Shown in pieces: positions 7,690-14,253 of a stretch of DNA of 20,787 bases. The stretch is from a virus: positions 1 to 20,787 of the IMG/VR virus record IMGVR_UViG_3300028925_004935, one strand, 5' to 3'. Position numbers and translations under genes: made by a program. The notes beneath the pieces are model-generated. The model ran no database searches. It saw nothing but the letters and a program-made list of their open reading frames with translations, and had not been told where the DNA came from. The number at the start of each line of letters is the position of its first letter. Within the stretch, counting starts at the first letter, position 1.

Positions 7690-8099
7690 TATGATACAGT
7701 TGATTGAGAGAATACCCCGTACTCAATGCTTACGTTTGTAGCTATAGTAGTTACTTGAATATCTAACGTTCCTGCATAAGGAATAAACATCCAGTCGCCA
7801 GGATAAAGCCTTCCGATTATAACGTCCCCTTCAAGCTCAACTAAGATATAATCGCTATTACCAATACTTGTATTTCTAATATAAACCTTGTGGGCTACGG
7901 TAGTATCTACATATATGCTATCCGCCACAACAACCGTATCGGTTTGCGCTGATGGATACTTTCTGCTAGTAATACCTGTAAACTCGTCTAGCCCTGTTGA
8001 AGAAGCCGCCTTAGTTAAGGTAGCTGTCTGCGTCATATTAAAGCTATGTCCTGTAACGTCTGCGCTACTAAGGATTAATGTTGCTGTTGTAGTTGCCAT
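7689..8099 (-). CDS. Tandem paralog 2, beta-rich phage protein
   Basis: 136 residues, clearly related to the preceding 137-residue product across its full length. Shared landmarks are TLTKAASSTGLDEFTGIT, YVDTTVAHKVYIRNTS, IGRLYPGDWMFIPYAGTLDI and IEYGVFSQSTVS. It has no signal peptide, membrane span or known catalytic motif. The predicted fold is all-beta, and the LYPGDW segment is the best family signature. It follows paralog 1 after 11 bases and overlaps paralog 3 by one base, so all four are probably made from one message. The level of divergence, with full-length alignment, points to old tandem duplication followed by diversification. Confidence 0.8.
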   Translation of the reverse strand: MATTTATLILSSADVTGHSFNMTQTATLTKAASSTGLDEFTGITSRKYPSAQTDTVVVADSIYVDTTVAHKVYIRNTSIGNSDYILVELEGDVIIGRLYPGDWMFIPYAGTLDIQVTTIATNVSIEYGVFSQSTVS

Positions 8100-8110
8100 A
8101 GTCTATATTA

Positions 8111-8524
8111 TTATGATGCGGTTGATTGAGAGAAAACAGCATATTCAACCTTCATATTAGCTGCACTAGTATCTATATCTACGTCTAAAGTTCCGTCGTA
8201 TGGGAAGAAGCACCAATCTCCTGGATAGAGTCTACCCATTAAAACATTACTACCTCCTAACTCCACTGTTACAAAATCGCTAGACCCAGTAGCTGAATTC
8301 TTAATATAAACTTTATGAGAAGTGGTTGTATCTACATAAGCCGCAGCAGCAACAATATTTTCTGCTGTTTTAGCAGCTGCGTATACTACAGTAGTAACAC
8401 CTGTAAACTGGTCTAAACCAGTAGCAGTACCTGCTTTATTTAAGTTAGTTGTCTTACTTAAATTTAAAGGGTCCCCAGTAATATCTGGACTAGTAAGATT
8501 AATTGTCGCTGAGATCGTAGCCAT
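8111..8524 (-). CDS. Tandem paralog 1, beta-rich phage protein
   Basis: 137 residues, first of the four-member array. It opens MATISATINLTSPDITGDPL, with NLNKAGTATGLDQFTGVT, AYVDTTTSHKVYIKNSATG, then VLMGRLYPGDWCFFPYDGTL and the end VEYAVFSQSTAS. Its closest relative is paralog 2. There is no export signal. Upstream is a 44-base spacer with a TATATTTGC motif 20 bases before the ATG, so it may open a separate transcript covering the array, scaffold and capsid genes. A structural role is inferred from position. Possible identities include a head fiber, a decoration protein or a tail-tube-associated protein; the sequence does not decide between them. Confidence 0.8.
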   Translation of the reverse strand: MATISATINLTSPDITGDPLNLSKTTNLNKAGTATGLDQFTGVTTVVYAAAKTAENIVAAAAYVDTTTSHKVYIKNSATGSSDFVTVELGGSNVLMGRLYPGDWCFFPYDGTLDVDIDTSAANMKVEYAVFSQSTAS

Positions 8525-8542
8525 TTTAAGAATTATTTATAT

Positions 8543-8551
8543 GCAAATATA
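8543..8551 (-). promoter_or_regulatory. TATATTTGC motif, possible -7 promoter element
   Basis: The minus strand carries TATATTTGC in the 44-base spacer before the gene at 8111-8524, 20 bases from its ATG. It fits the Bacteroidota -7 box TAnnTTTG and a normal leader length. No TTG is evident about 19 bases upstream. The site is embedded in an AT-rich imperfect palindrome (TTATATTTGCATATAA). It is the most plausible of the three copies because of its position. Confidence 0.4.
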
Positions 8552-8568
8552 AGTATTATTACGTTGTC

Positions 8569-8760
8569 TTATTTTCCACCCTTGCTATGGTTAGAAAGTT
8601 TGAACATTGCTTTTTCTACAGACTTAGGATGAGGAGCATAAGAGCCTTCCATTAAAAAATATCTACCGCCTTCTTCCATCCAGTGGTAGCCCTTGGGAGG
8701 GGCTACTTCTATCTTCTTGCTAGATACCTTTAGCTTAGTATTTTTTTTAACAGGTTTCAT
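8569..8760 (-). CDS. Small basic phage protein, 63 residues
   Basis: Begins with a Lys-rich stretch (MKPVKKNTKLKVSSKKIEV), followed by a compact aromatic core (APPKGYHWMEEGGRYFLMEG, SYAPHP), and ends KLSNHSKGGK. The core looks like a small beta hairpin; the family is not recognised. It overlaps the preceding Lys-rich gene by four bases (ATGA), so it is translationally coupled. It belongs to a run of small basic proteins between the membrane/secreted set and the tandem paralogs. The SKGGK end echoes GGK motifs in three neighbours. Function unknown; nucleic-acid binding would fit the charge. Confidence 0.7.
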   Translation of the reverse strand: MKPVKKNTKLKVSSKKIEVAPPKGYHWMEEGGRYFLMEGSYAPHPKSVEKAMFKLSNHSKGGK

Positions 8761-9128
8761 TTTTTAGGTTTTTTTACTTTTTTCTTGCTGTAAGTATAGC
8801 TTTTTCGAGTTCCGTCAGCGTTAAGAACTTCAGTGCTAGTAGTGCTTGTGCCTCTTCTTCTCGTTCCTGATCCAAAAATCTTTGGCTTAAAGACCACTGT
8901 ATTTACAGATGTAGTGGTGGTATTTGGTTTCTCTCCATCAGGGTGTTTATGAGTGCTAACTCTAGTGTTACTGGAAGATGTAGTTGTCTTGTCTTTGCCT
9001 CTCTTATTTTTTTTTGTAGTGGTCTCCGAAGTGGTCAAATTGTTCAAGGATACGTTAACCCTAGGTTCTTTTTTGATAGACTTACCTCCGTTATTATACT
9101 TCTTAATTACCTTTTTAATTGCTTTCAT
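8757..9128 (-). CDS. Lys/Thr-rich low-complexity basic protein, 123 residues
   Basis: The N-terminus MKAIKKVIKKYNNGGKSIKK is strongly basic. The centre is Thr/Ser-rich with repeated TTTSSS and TTTTSVNTV segments. Two basic patches, FGSGTRRRG and YTYSKKKVKKPKK, end the protein. It is probably disordered with DNA- or RNA-binding capacity. The opening MKAIK and the GGK motif recur in the small basic protein at 19274-19501. It overlaps its upstream neighbour by one base and its downstream neighbour by four. No domain is recognised. The intact frame among tightly coupled genes supports that it is real despite its low complexity. Confidence 0.68.
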   Translation of the reverse strand: MKAIKKVIKKYNNGGKSIKKEPRVNVSLNNLTTSETTTKKNKRGKDKTTTSSSNTRVSTHKHPDGEKPNTTTTSVNTVVFKPKIFGSGTRRRGTSTTSTEVLNADGTRKSYTYSKKKVKKPKK

Positions 9129-9448
9129 TATTTCTTTTTTCTACAACGCCATTTACGTAAAGCTAAAGCCTTTCTTGTAGGTTTACCATTTGGCTTTTTC
9201 ATAGGTCCTTTCATCCCACTCATTCTAGCGCAAAAAGATTTGCGTCTCTTTGCAGCCTTAGACCCCGCTTTAACTTTCCCTGTTACAGCCATCTTAAGCT
9301 TGCTGCCTGGATTTGCCTTTCTGTAAGAAGCTACACCTTTTGCGTTTAATCCGCCTTTTGGATTCTTCCCTGCTTTACGTGTCCAAGCAGGAGTCTTACC
9401 TCCTTTCTTATATTCCTTTTCTTTATGTTCGCATTTACAAGCTTTCAT
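9128..9448 (-). CDS. DUF6321-like small basic phage protein
   Basis: 106 residues, extremely rich in Lys and Arg. Residues 32-100 carry the pattern GGLNAKGVASYRKANPGS, KAAKRRKSFCARMSGMKGPM, then KPTRKALALRKWRC. I recall this arrangement from short proteins of many marine phages, grouped as DUF6321. The order of GGLNAKG, RRKSFCARMSGMKGPM and LRKWRC is distinctive, so family assignment is fairly safe, although the function is not established. The N-terminus MKACKCEHKEKEYKKGGKT holds two Cys and a YKKGGK motif. High charge and conserved Cys/Trp residues suggest nucleic-acid binding, perhaps linked to packaging or the internal head. It is coupled to both neighbours by one-base overlaps. Confidence 0.78.
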   Translation of the reverse strand: MKACKCEHKEKEYKKGGKTPAWTRKAGKNPKGGLNAKGVASYRKANPGSKLKMAVTGKVKAGSKAAKRRKSFCARMSGMKGPMKKPNGKPTRKALALRKWRCRKKK

Positions 9449-9810
9449 TAGAATGCACTCATTATAACTTCGTCAACCGCATCTTGCACTTCTGATTGTG
9501 TAGCCTCAAGCTGCATCATAATGTTAGCTTGAAACCTTTCTACTTCTTCGCCTTCACTAAAAATAACAAGAGTAGGGACCACAACGATCTTATGTTCTTT
9601 TTGCATGTCAGGGTTTGACGCTATATCTATACGTCTGCCCTTACAGTCACTTAGGTTATCTAACCAGCTTACACTATTGCTAGCATTAAAACTAGCGTTA
9701 AATTCTACAACACATACACCTGAATCTGGGATATTGATCTCTTCAGGTATAGAAACATATACTGCTGTAGTGAACAAAAGAAAAGAAAGAGTGATGAGTA
9801 AAGTTTTCAT
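9448..9810 (-). CDS. Secreted thioredoxin-fold protein lacking the CxxC site
   Basis: 120 residues. Residues 1-18 are a signal peptide (MKTLLITLSFLLFTTAVYV). CVVEFNASFNAS (33-44) occupies the place of the thioredoxin beta strand and active site, where canonical members have F-x-A-x-W-C-x-x-C; here the Cys pair is replaced by Asn and polar residues. RRIDIASNPDMQKEHKIVVV followed by PTLVIFSEGEEVERF (79-93) matches the strand-helix-cis-Pro (P79)-strand-glycine-turn part of the fold. The two remaining Cys (33 and 56) are outside the active-site position. The role is therefore not classical disulfide exchange; a chaperone-like or binding role in the periplasm is inferred. It lies between the membrane protein and the DUF6321-like gene. 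Confidence 0.72.
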   Translation of the reverse strand: MKTLLITLSFLLFTTAVYVSIPEEINIPDSGVCVVEFNASFNASNSVSWLDNLSDCKGRRIDIASNPDMQKEHKIVVVPTLVIFSEGEEVERFQANIMMQLEATQSEVQDAVDEVIMSAF

Positions 9811-9816
9811 GGATTA

Positions 9817-10101
9817 TTATTTTAAAGCATCTATTTTGTCCTCAATATTTTTAAGGTCGGCTTTCATCTCCTTAACATCGTCCTGAGTAGTCATAATTGT
9901 TTGACGAACCAATTGATCTTTCATGTCAAACTCCATACGTGTAATCTCTGGATCTGGTGGCACAGGCAATTCTTTTGCTAAAGTTATGTCTGCTTGAAGA
10001 GCAAACCACATAGCAATTAATGATCCTATACCAGCAACTCCCATACCTATTGTCTTTAAGTCTAAAGTTACTTCTGTTTTCTCCCCAATCTGTTGCGCCA
10101 T
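9817..10101 (-). CDS. Single-pass membrane protein with C-terminal coiled coil (holin- or lysis-like?)
   Basis: 94 residues. A polar N-terminus (MAQQIGEKTEVTLDL) precedes one hydrophobic segment at about residues 17-36 (TIGMGVAGIGSLIAMWFALQ). Then comes a Pro-rich hinge (LPVPPDPEI) and a heptad-type charged helix to the end (DDVKEMKADLKNIEDKIDAL). One transmembrane helix plus a coiled coil is compatible with a small holin, an inner-membrane spanin-type subunit or a structural membrane anchor. No endolysin lies next to it in this window, so the lysis reading is weak. It sits in a run of envelope-directed genes (beta-barrel upstream, secreted thioredoxin-fold protein downstream). Confidence 0.72.
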   Translation of the reverse strand: MAQQIGEKTEVTLDLKTIGMGVAGIGSLIAMWFALQADITLAKELPVPPDPEITRMEFDMKDQLVRQTIMTTQDDVKEMKADLKNIEDKIDALK

Positions 10102-10104
10102 ATC

Positions 10105-10320
10105 TTATGCTTTTGATTCTAATTTAGTTCTTGCTATATACTTTCCGTCGGCATCTCTAGTTAAAATATATCCTAATTTTTGTTCGTTTGCGTCTGCCGA
10201 ACTACTCCATATTTTTTTTGCTATCTCCCTATTAACGGACATCCCTATAGACCCCTCATAGGGCATACTGTAATTTACAGTATTTTTCTTTTTCTTTTTC
10301 TTTTTAATGATATTTGGCAT
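10105..10320 (-). CDS. Small Lys-rich phage protein, 71 residues
   Basis: The N-terminus is MPNIIKKKKKKKN with eight successive or near-successive lysines. The remainder is a compact soluble part (YSMPYEGSIGMSVNREIAKK, then KLGYILTRDADGKYIARTKL). No family is recognised. It fits between the beta-barrel gene (2-base gap) and the membrane protein (3-base gap), and its reading frame fills the space without overlap, which supports a real gene. The poly-Lys start suggests an interaction with nucleic acid or acidic surfaces. Confidence 0.65.
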   Translation of the reverse strand: MPNIIKKKKKKKNTVNYSMPYEGSIGMSVNREIAKKIWSSSADANEQKLGYILTRDADGKYIARTKLESKA

Positions 10321-10322
10321 AT

Positions 10323-11360
10323 TTATAATATTACATAGTTAAGTCCCACTGAGAAATCGTGCCACTCTCTGTTCCAATACTTATTGTATTTTCCCTCTAA
10401 GAACACACCAAGACTCTTATTTAATCTCCAACCAAAGATAAGACCTCCAGAGTAATCTATCCACTGGTCCCCGCTTGTTGCTTCAAAGTAAGAGTACTCG
10501 CTGTCAACCCTTAGGTGATAAGGCATTACACTCGCCCAGCTGTGCATCCAAAAGTTTTTAGAAAATTTATAATAGTCAAATCCTACTACTATTGAGTGGT
10601 TCCATTGGCTAGGAAGCTCGCTTCTTTTACGAAACACATAATCATCTATAACCTCAGGAACAACCACCTGCTCCCAAACATCTGCACTTGTAGCAACAAG
10701 AAATCCTTCTGAATTGTAATATTCGTTAGCAGATACATCTACAGTGTATCCCTCTTGAATAGCAAGAGTGGTATAATGTAAATTCCCATTAGATAACATC
10801 CACTCTTCTAAGGCGTCATAGCCATAAGGCTCGGATATTCGTTGTGCAATGCCAAGATTAAAACTAAGCCTATCATTTACACTTAATCGTAATCTTTGTG
10901 ATCCTTCAAAATACTCTACGTCCGCAAAACCATCCTGTACATATTCCACTTTAGTTACCCAGTCCTTAGCAACGTATCTAACAAAATGATTTTGATCTAA
11001 AAAGTTTACTCCTTGTTGTCGTCTCCAATCAGCTTCAAATAAAAACTCAAAGCCTTTTACTTTACCTACTGTAGCTGCGTCACTATATGATTTTTCTGTT
11101 CCGTTATAAAAAGCATTAGCTCGGTTCTCATATCCAAACCTAGCTATTTTACGAACTCCAGCAGTAAAAGAATAATCAAAAGGAGTCTCTATAATGTCCG
11201 TTTGTAAAGAGTTAGTTACAGAATATACGCTATTATCAGAAATAGAATTCCCTCCGCTGAATGCAGTATAAAAAGTTGCAAACTTAAAAGTCTTTTTTAA
11301 GGTTTGGCTACTAACACTAAATGAAAGTAACGAGAATAATATAACTAATAAATACCTCAT
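10323..11360 (-). CDS. Probable outer-membrane beta-barrel protein
   Basis: 345 residues. Residues 1-19 are a signal peptide (MRYLLVILFSLLSFSVSSQ, cleavage likely before Gln19). The mature part alternates hydrophobic and polar residues in many aromatic-rich strands (FATFYTAFSGG, FEFLFEADWRRQQG, WNHSIVVGFDYYKFSKNFWM, DYSGGLIFGWRLNKSLGVFL). It ends WHDFSVGLNYVIL, like the last strand of outer-membrane barrels recognised by BamA. No plug or TonB box was seen. I considered a PorP/SprF-type T9SS component, because such barrels accompany T9SS cargo, but its N-terminal signature is missing. It lies just downstream of the T9SS type A protein, separated by one small gene. Roles such as surface receptor change or superinfection exclusion are inference. 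Confidence 0.68.
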   Translation of the reverse strand: MRYLLVILFSLLSFSVSSQTLKKTFKFATFYTAFSGGNSISDNSVYSVTNSLQTDIIETPFDYSFTAGVRKIARFGYENRANAFYNGTEKSYSDAATVGKVKGFEFLFEADWRRQQGVNFLDQNHFVRYVAKDWVTKVEYVQDGFADVEYFEGSQRLRLSVNDRLSFNLGIAQRISEPYGYDALEEWMLSNGNLHYTTLAIQEGYTVDVSANEYYNSEGFLVATSADVWEQVVVPEVIDDYVFRKRSELPSQWNHSIVVGFDYYKFSKNFWMHSWASVMPYHLRVDSEYSYFEATSGDQWIDYSGGLIFGWRLNKSLGVFLEGKYNKYWNREWHDFSVGLNYVIL

Positions 11361-11362
11361 GG

Positions 11363-11563
11363 TTATTGTAAAATTATTTGATTGTAAAAATTTTTATCTA
11401 TATCCTTAATAGGGTTTACAAAATTAACTTTGCAGTGCCTATTTATTTCTTGTCTCTTAGTTTTGCTATTAGTAACACAAACGTTAGCCGCTTGGTAAGA
11501 AGCGTTCTTACCTAAAAGACTATCAATACGTTTCTTAATCTTTTTATTCGTTAAATAACTCAT
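11363..11563 (-). CDS. Small basic protein of unknown function, 66 residues
   Basis: MSYLTNKKIKKRIDSLLGKN opens a basic amphipathic helix, followed by a short region with two Cys (ANVCVTNSKTKRQEINRHC) and a hydrophobic C-terminus (NFYNQIILQ). No family is recognised and there is no signal peptide. Its ATG overlaps the stop of the T9SS type A gene by four bases (ATGA), and its own stop lies 2 bases before the barrel gene start. It is thus locked between two envelope genes and probably translated from the same message. Function unknown. Confidence 0.62.
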   Translation of the reverse strand: MSYLTNKKIKKRIDSLLGKNASYQAANVCVTNSKTKRQEINRHCKVNFVNPIKDIDKNFYNQIILQ

Positions 11564-13563
11564 GACTTTATTATTTTTTTAATTAAAATTCTTCCGTTAT
11601 AATTTACAACAACCTCATAGAGGCCTTTAGGTAGATGCGTAAGGTTGATTCTTTTATCTCTAGTGCTTGGTATTACAATTTGACCAAAAGCATTGTACAC
11701 CTCTGTAAGGACGTTCTGAGAGGTCTGTATGTTTAATACGTCGCTTACTGGGTTAGGGTACACATCAAACCCATTGTTAGCTTCTGGAACTCCTGTTGGC
11801 CATCCCTGCTCACAATAGCTGTATAAATCAATACAAGCGTTGTCCCATTCTACTTCGCAACAGTATGGATCTATTGTTATTATCCACGCATAGCATGAGT
11901 CGTTTAAGTAATAAGGGGTACCTGGTTCACCTATACATCCCGCATCGTATAAACATAATTCATTACTAGGGGAGTTGGCTAACTCATTGTAATTCACTGC
12001 GTTAGGGTCCGTGCAGTCAACAACTACTTCAATGCAGTCTCCTGTATCTACGTTAGCTTCACTATCATAATTTAAGGCTAGCTCATCCATACATCCAAAT
12101 AAAGCTAATTCATTACAACTCCCATTGTCGTAGTCCGCTACATAACCCTGATTGTAGTATTCTACATATCCCGCTTGAGTGCAACCCGCAAAAAAATAAC
12201 AAGTATTATCTTCGGCGTTAGCATCTACATCGTAGTTCTGAGCTTCTATATCCATGCACCCGTATACAAATACCTCACAGTAATTAGAACACGTTGGTGT
12301 TTCAGTGTATTTATATGGAAATTTTTTAAGAGGATCTGTCCAGGGGTTTGTTCCACTCTGTAGCACCGTTCCGTTCGGGCCTTCAATTCTAAAGCCACAT
12401 TGTGAAGCTGTTGTTTCTGCATTACCCTCCGTGAAAAAATAAACACTTATCTCTTCGTTTGAGTTTAGAGTTAGATTAAAATCCTCTTCATACCCATCAT
12501 TTACTCCCATTGAGTAAGGACCGTAGACACTGTCTCCTTGAGTCATTCCTAACCAACTACCAAACCATCCGTCTGCTCCACCGTCTGTAATAGTAAGGGT
12601 GTAATCACATGAAGGGTGAACATCCATAGTGTTTGCCAAGACATCGTAATTAAACATTGTAATGTCTGTACAACCTAACGTTACAAGTGTATTACAACTT
12701 CCATCATCTGTAACTGCTAAAGGATTGTATTCTACATATCCTGGCGTAGTGCATCCTTGAAAAGATACAGGTGCACATACAGGTACTATGTAGGGATTAG
12801 AAGAAATTGTGTCAAACTGAGTTTCTCCGCCCACTGTAAAAATACTATCTCCACACAATGTTAGCACATTGAAATATCCATCTACTCCTCCCCAACAAGT
12901 ACCGCACATTCCGTCTCCGTAAGTATCATAAATAGTAGCTACAAGAGTATCTCCTTCGTTAACACATGTGTAAGTTGGTATTGTTACTCCTGTAGTTCCT
13001 TCGTACCCTCCAGATATAAGAGTGTCTCCGTTAACTGTTATCTGCCAGCTCGTTTCATTAGGATAGCTATCAGGAGTAATAAGAGAAATAATGTTAGTTT
13101 GGCCGCTAGCACAAGCGGCTGGGGGAAAGGTACAAGGAGCAGGAGAATTAGCCCAAGGATTAAAGTTTAAAGCTTCTGCTTCCATACATCCTATTACGGG
13201 TGGTGGGCAAGCTAGCAAGTCAAAGTATACAGTTGCTGTAGGACTGTTAAAATCATATACAAATGTATTTAAACCACAGTTGTTAACTAGACCAAAATAC
13301 CCTTCTCCCCAATCACAACATATACCATCACCAAATTGATCATATATAACAAAGTTATATCCTCCTGGGGGAAGAGTAACAAATATTTCATTATACGAGT
13401 TGTTTGCGTATGCCCCAGATATAGCTACAATAGTACTGTCTTCGTAAATTTCCCAGCTAGTTTCTCCTCCGTAGTTATCGGCCTGTACTATTACATTAAC
13501 CCAACTGCTTTGAGATAAAATTGTTACAGGTAAAAAAAATAAAAAGAAGATTAATTTTTTCAT
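11560..13563 (-). CDS. Secreted T9SS type A cargo protein (adhesin-like)
   Basis: 667 residues from MKKLIFFLFFLPVTILSQS, a clear signal peptide. An in-frame Met 13 codons upstream is rejected because it would bury the signal. Residues 21-118 and about 155-258 are two beta domains sharing SW(E/Q)I, (I/V)YDxxGDG and GYF motifs. Six or seven Cys repeats of the form GC(T/M)D..A.NY...A....C lie at about 125-145, 270-290, 297-320, 435-455, 460-483, 490-510 and 516-537. A CCEVEWDNAC motif is at 568-577. Residues 599-667 (FDVYPNPVSDVLNI, LPKGLYEVVV, KKIIKS) form a type A C-terminal sorting domain, which the host T9SS recognises for passage over the outer membrane and anchoring. Its place between packaging and capsid genes is unusual. 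A surface adhesin or shield role is inferred. Confidence 0.88.
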   Translation of the reverse strand: MKKLIFFLFFLPVTILSQSSWVNVIVQADNYGGETSWEIYEDSTIVAISGAYANNSYNEIFVTLPPGGYNFVIYDQFGDGICCDWGEGYFGLVNNCGLNTFVYDFNSPTATVYFDLLACPPPVIGCMEAEALNFNPWANSPAPCTFPPAACASGQTNIISLITPDSYPNETSWQITVNGDTLISGGYEGTTGVTIPTYTCVNEGDTLVATIYDTYGDGMCGTCWGGVDGYFNVLTLCGDSIFTVGGETQFDTISSNPYIVPVCAPVSFQGCTTPGYVEYNPLAVTDDGSCNTLVTLGCTDITMFNYDVLANTMDVHPSCDYTLTITDGGADGWFGSWLGMTQGDSVYGPYSMGVNDGYEEDFNLTLNSNEEISVYFFTEGNAETTASQCGFRIEGPNGTVLQSGTNPWTDPLKKFPYKYTETPTCSNYCEVFVYGCMDIEAQNYDVDANAEDNTCYFFAGCTQAGYVEYYNQGYVADYDNGSCNELALFGCMDELALNYDSEANVDTGDCIEVVVDCTDPNAVNYNELANSPSNELCLYDAGCIGEPGTPYYLNDSCYAWIITIDPYCCEVEWDNACIDLYSYCEQGWPTGVPEANNGFDVYPNPVSDVLNIQTSQNVLTEVYNAFGQIVIPSTRDKRINLTHLPKGLYEVVVNYNGRILIKKIIKS
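11953..13191 (-). repeat. Coding repeats: Cys-rich GC(T/M)D-A-NY-DGSC units
   Basis: Within the T9SS type A protein, about seven degenerate ~20-residue units begin with GC and end with C. The clearest are GCMDIEAQNYDVDANAEDNTC, GCMDELALNYDSEANVDTGD and the weaker CTDPNAVNYNELANSPSNEL. They are interrupted by a beta domain at residues 321-427. Units of this shape are common in secreted proteins of marine Flavobacteriia; Asp/Asn-rich loops suggest calcium binding, which is inference. Confidence 0.7.
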
Positions 13564-13576
13564 GTTTCCTATGTTG

Positions 13577-13747
13577 TTAAACAACCACTTGTATTGATCC
13601 AATGGATTTTTCGGTTAATATTGTTGAAGACGCAGCAGATAAACTTGCAGAAACGGAAAAGTTTTTTTTTGTAAAGCTAACAGAAGTACTGCCGCCAACA
13701 GAAACGCTAACTGTATTGTCAGATGTTGTGCTTACAGATACACTCAT
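13577..13747 (-). CDS. Small Ser/Val-rich phage protein, 56 residues
   Basis: An ATG at 13747 opens 56 codons ending TAA at 13577. The product starts MSVSVSTTSDNTVSVSVGGS, continues TSVSFTKKNFSVSASLSAAS and ends SIGSIQVVV. It fills the space between the Ig-like gene (2-base gap) and the T9SS type A gene (13 bases), with no overlap if the latter starts at 13563. Alternating Ser/Val residues predict beta strands; no family is recognised. A run of nine A lies mid-gene; frames after a slip give no sensible product, so normal translation is assumed. Function unknown, perhaps a minor structural protein. Confidence 0.55.
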   Translation of the reverse strand: MSVSVSTTSDNTVSVSVGGSTSVSFTKKNFSVSASLSAASSTILTEKSIGSIQVVV

Positions 13748-13749
13748 TA

Positions 13750-14253
13750 TTATTCAAATGCTTCGGTTACATCTGCGTTAACAGAAAACTTTCCTCTTAA
13801 AACAGTCCTGTGAGTATCTAAGCCAGAAGCGTTAGGAAGAATATACTGAAGGTCATAAGAGTAACTCCCAGAAGGAACTTTACTCATAGTTTCAGCGGAA
13901 GCTTCAATAGTTACGTTTCCACTATCATCAACGGTAGGGGTTTCAAATGTCCTTCCACTAGACGGTACAGATACTACAGGAGGCGGGATCCTAGTCTTAG
14001 ACTTAGACTTAACTCGGACCTGATCCTTTGCTGCGGCATTAGGAGTACCTAAAATTAAAGTTGATCTAACGGAACCTCCTCTTCTCGTCACCTCCGTAGA
14101 TTTTACTTGCATTAAAAAAACGTACCCGCTGGTAGACAAAGTAAGGGCCGTACCCGCAGAATTCTTTAAAGTAAGCGTAATAGAAAAGGTATCTCCTTTC
14201 CTACATGTTATATTTAAGACATCTGATCTATCTAAATTTACTGAACTAGCCAT
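13750..14253 (-). CDS. Ig-like beta-sandwich phage structural protein
   Basis: 167 residues. Residues 10-55 (LNITCRKGDTFSITLTLKNS, then TLSTSGYVFLMQVKS) follow a pattern common at the N-terminus of phage baseplate and structural proteins: R-x-GDTF, beta strand, then G-(Y/x)-x-F-x-MQV. Residues 70-110 form a basic, Pro-containing linker (VRVKSKSKTRIPPPVVSVPS). The C-terminal part is another beta segment (DDSGNVTIEASAETMSKVPS, GSYSYDLQYILP) ending with a short acidic tail. There is no signal peptide. It starts 1 base after the portal stop, so it probably belongs to the portal/neck module. The exact role (neck, baseplate or decoration) is not resolved. Confidence 0.7.
   Translation of the reverse strand: MASSVNLDRSDVLNITCRKGDTFSITLTLKNSAGTALTLSTSGYVFLMQVKSTEVTRRGGSVRSTLILGTPNAAAKDQVRVKSKSKTRIPPPVVSVPSSGRTFETPTVDDSGNVTIEASAETMSKVPSGSYSYDLQYILPNASGLDTHRTVLRGKFSVNADVTEAFE

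Noticed and set aside
8531-8560. AT-rich imperfect palindrome before paralog 1 as a terminator or operator
   Set aside because: The stem would be nearly all A/T with no T tail, so it is too weak for a terminator; operator function cannot be supported from one copy.
8943-9326. Plus-strand hydrophobic frames (Phe/Leu-rich) opposite the Lys-rich genes
   Set aside because: Poly-Lys codons (AAA/AAG) read on the other strand as Phe/Leu, giving false membrane-like proteins. The minus-strand genes include a recognisable DUF6321-like pattern and coupled start/stop overlaps.
10323-11360. Identification of the barrel as PorP/SprF
   Set aside because: The typical N-terminal signature after the signal peptide (QDPQFSQY-like, NPAYAG-like) is absent; only the general outer-membrane barrel features remain.
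12246-12446. Minus-strand alternative frame inside the T9SS type A gene
   Set aside because: It lies wholly inside a larger gene with clear domains and has no start context or recognisable product.
13564-13602. N-terminal extension of the T9SS type A protein to the upstream Met
   Set aside because: It would place 13 residues (MDQYKWLFNNIGN) before a classical signal peptide and overlap the 56-residue gene; the Met at 13563 directly opens the signal.
13661-13669. Programmed frameshift at the nine-A run
   Set aside because: The -1 frame yields a Cys/Phe/Ile-rich tail ending soon and the +1 frame stops quickly; neither joins a neighbouring gene. No clear downstream stimulatory hairpin was seen.
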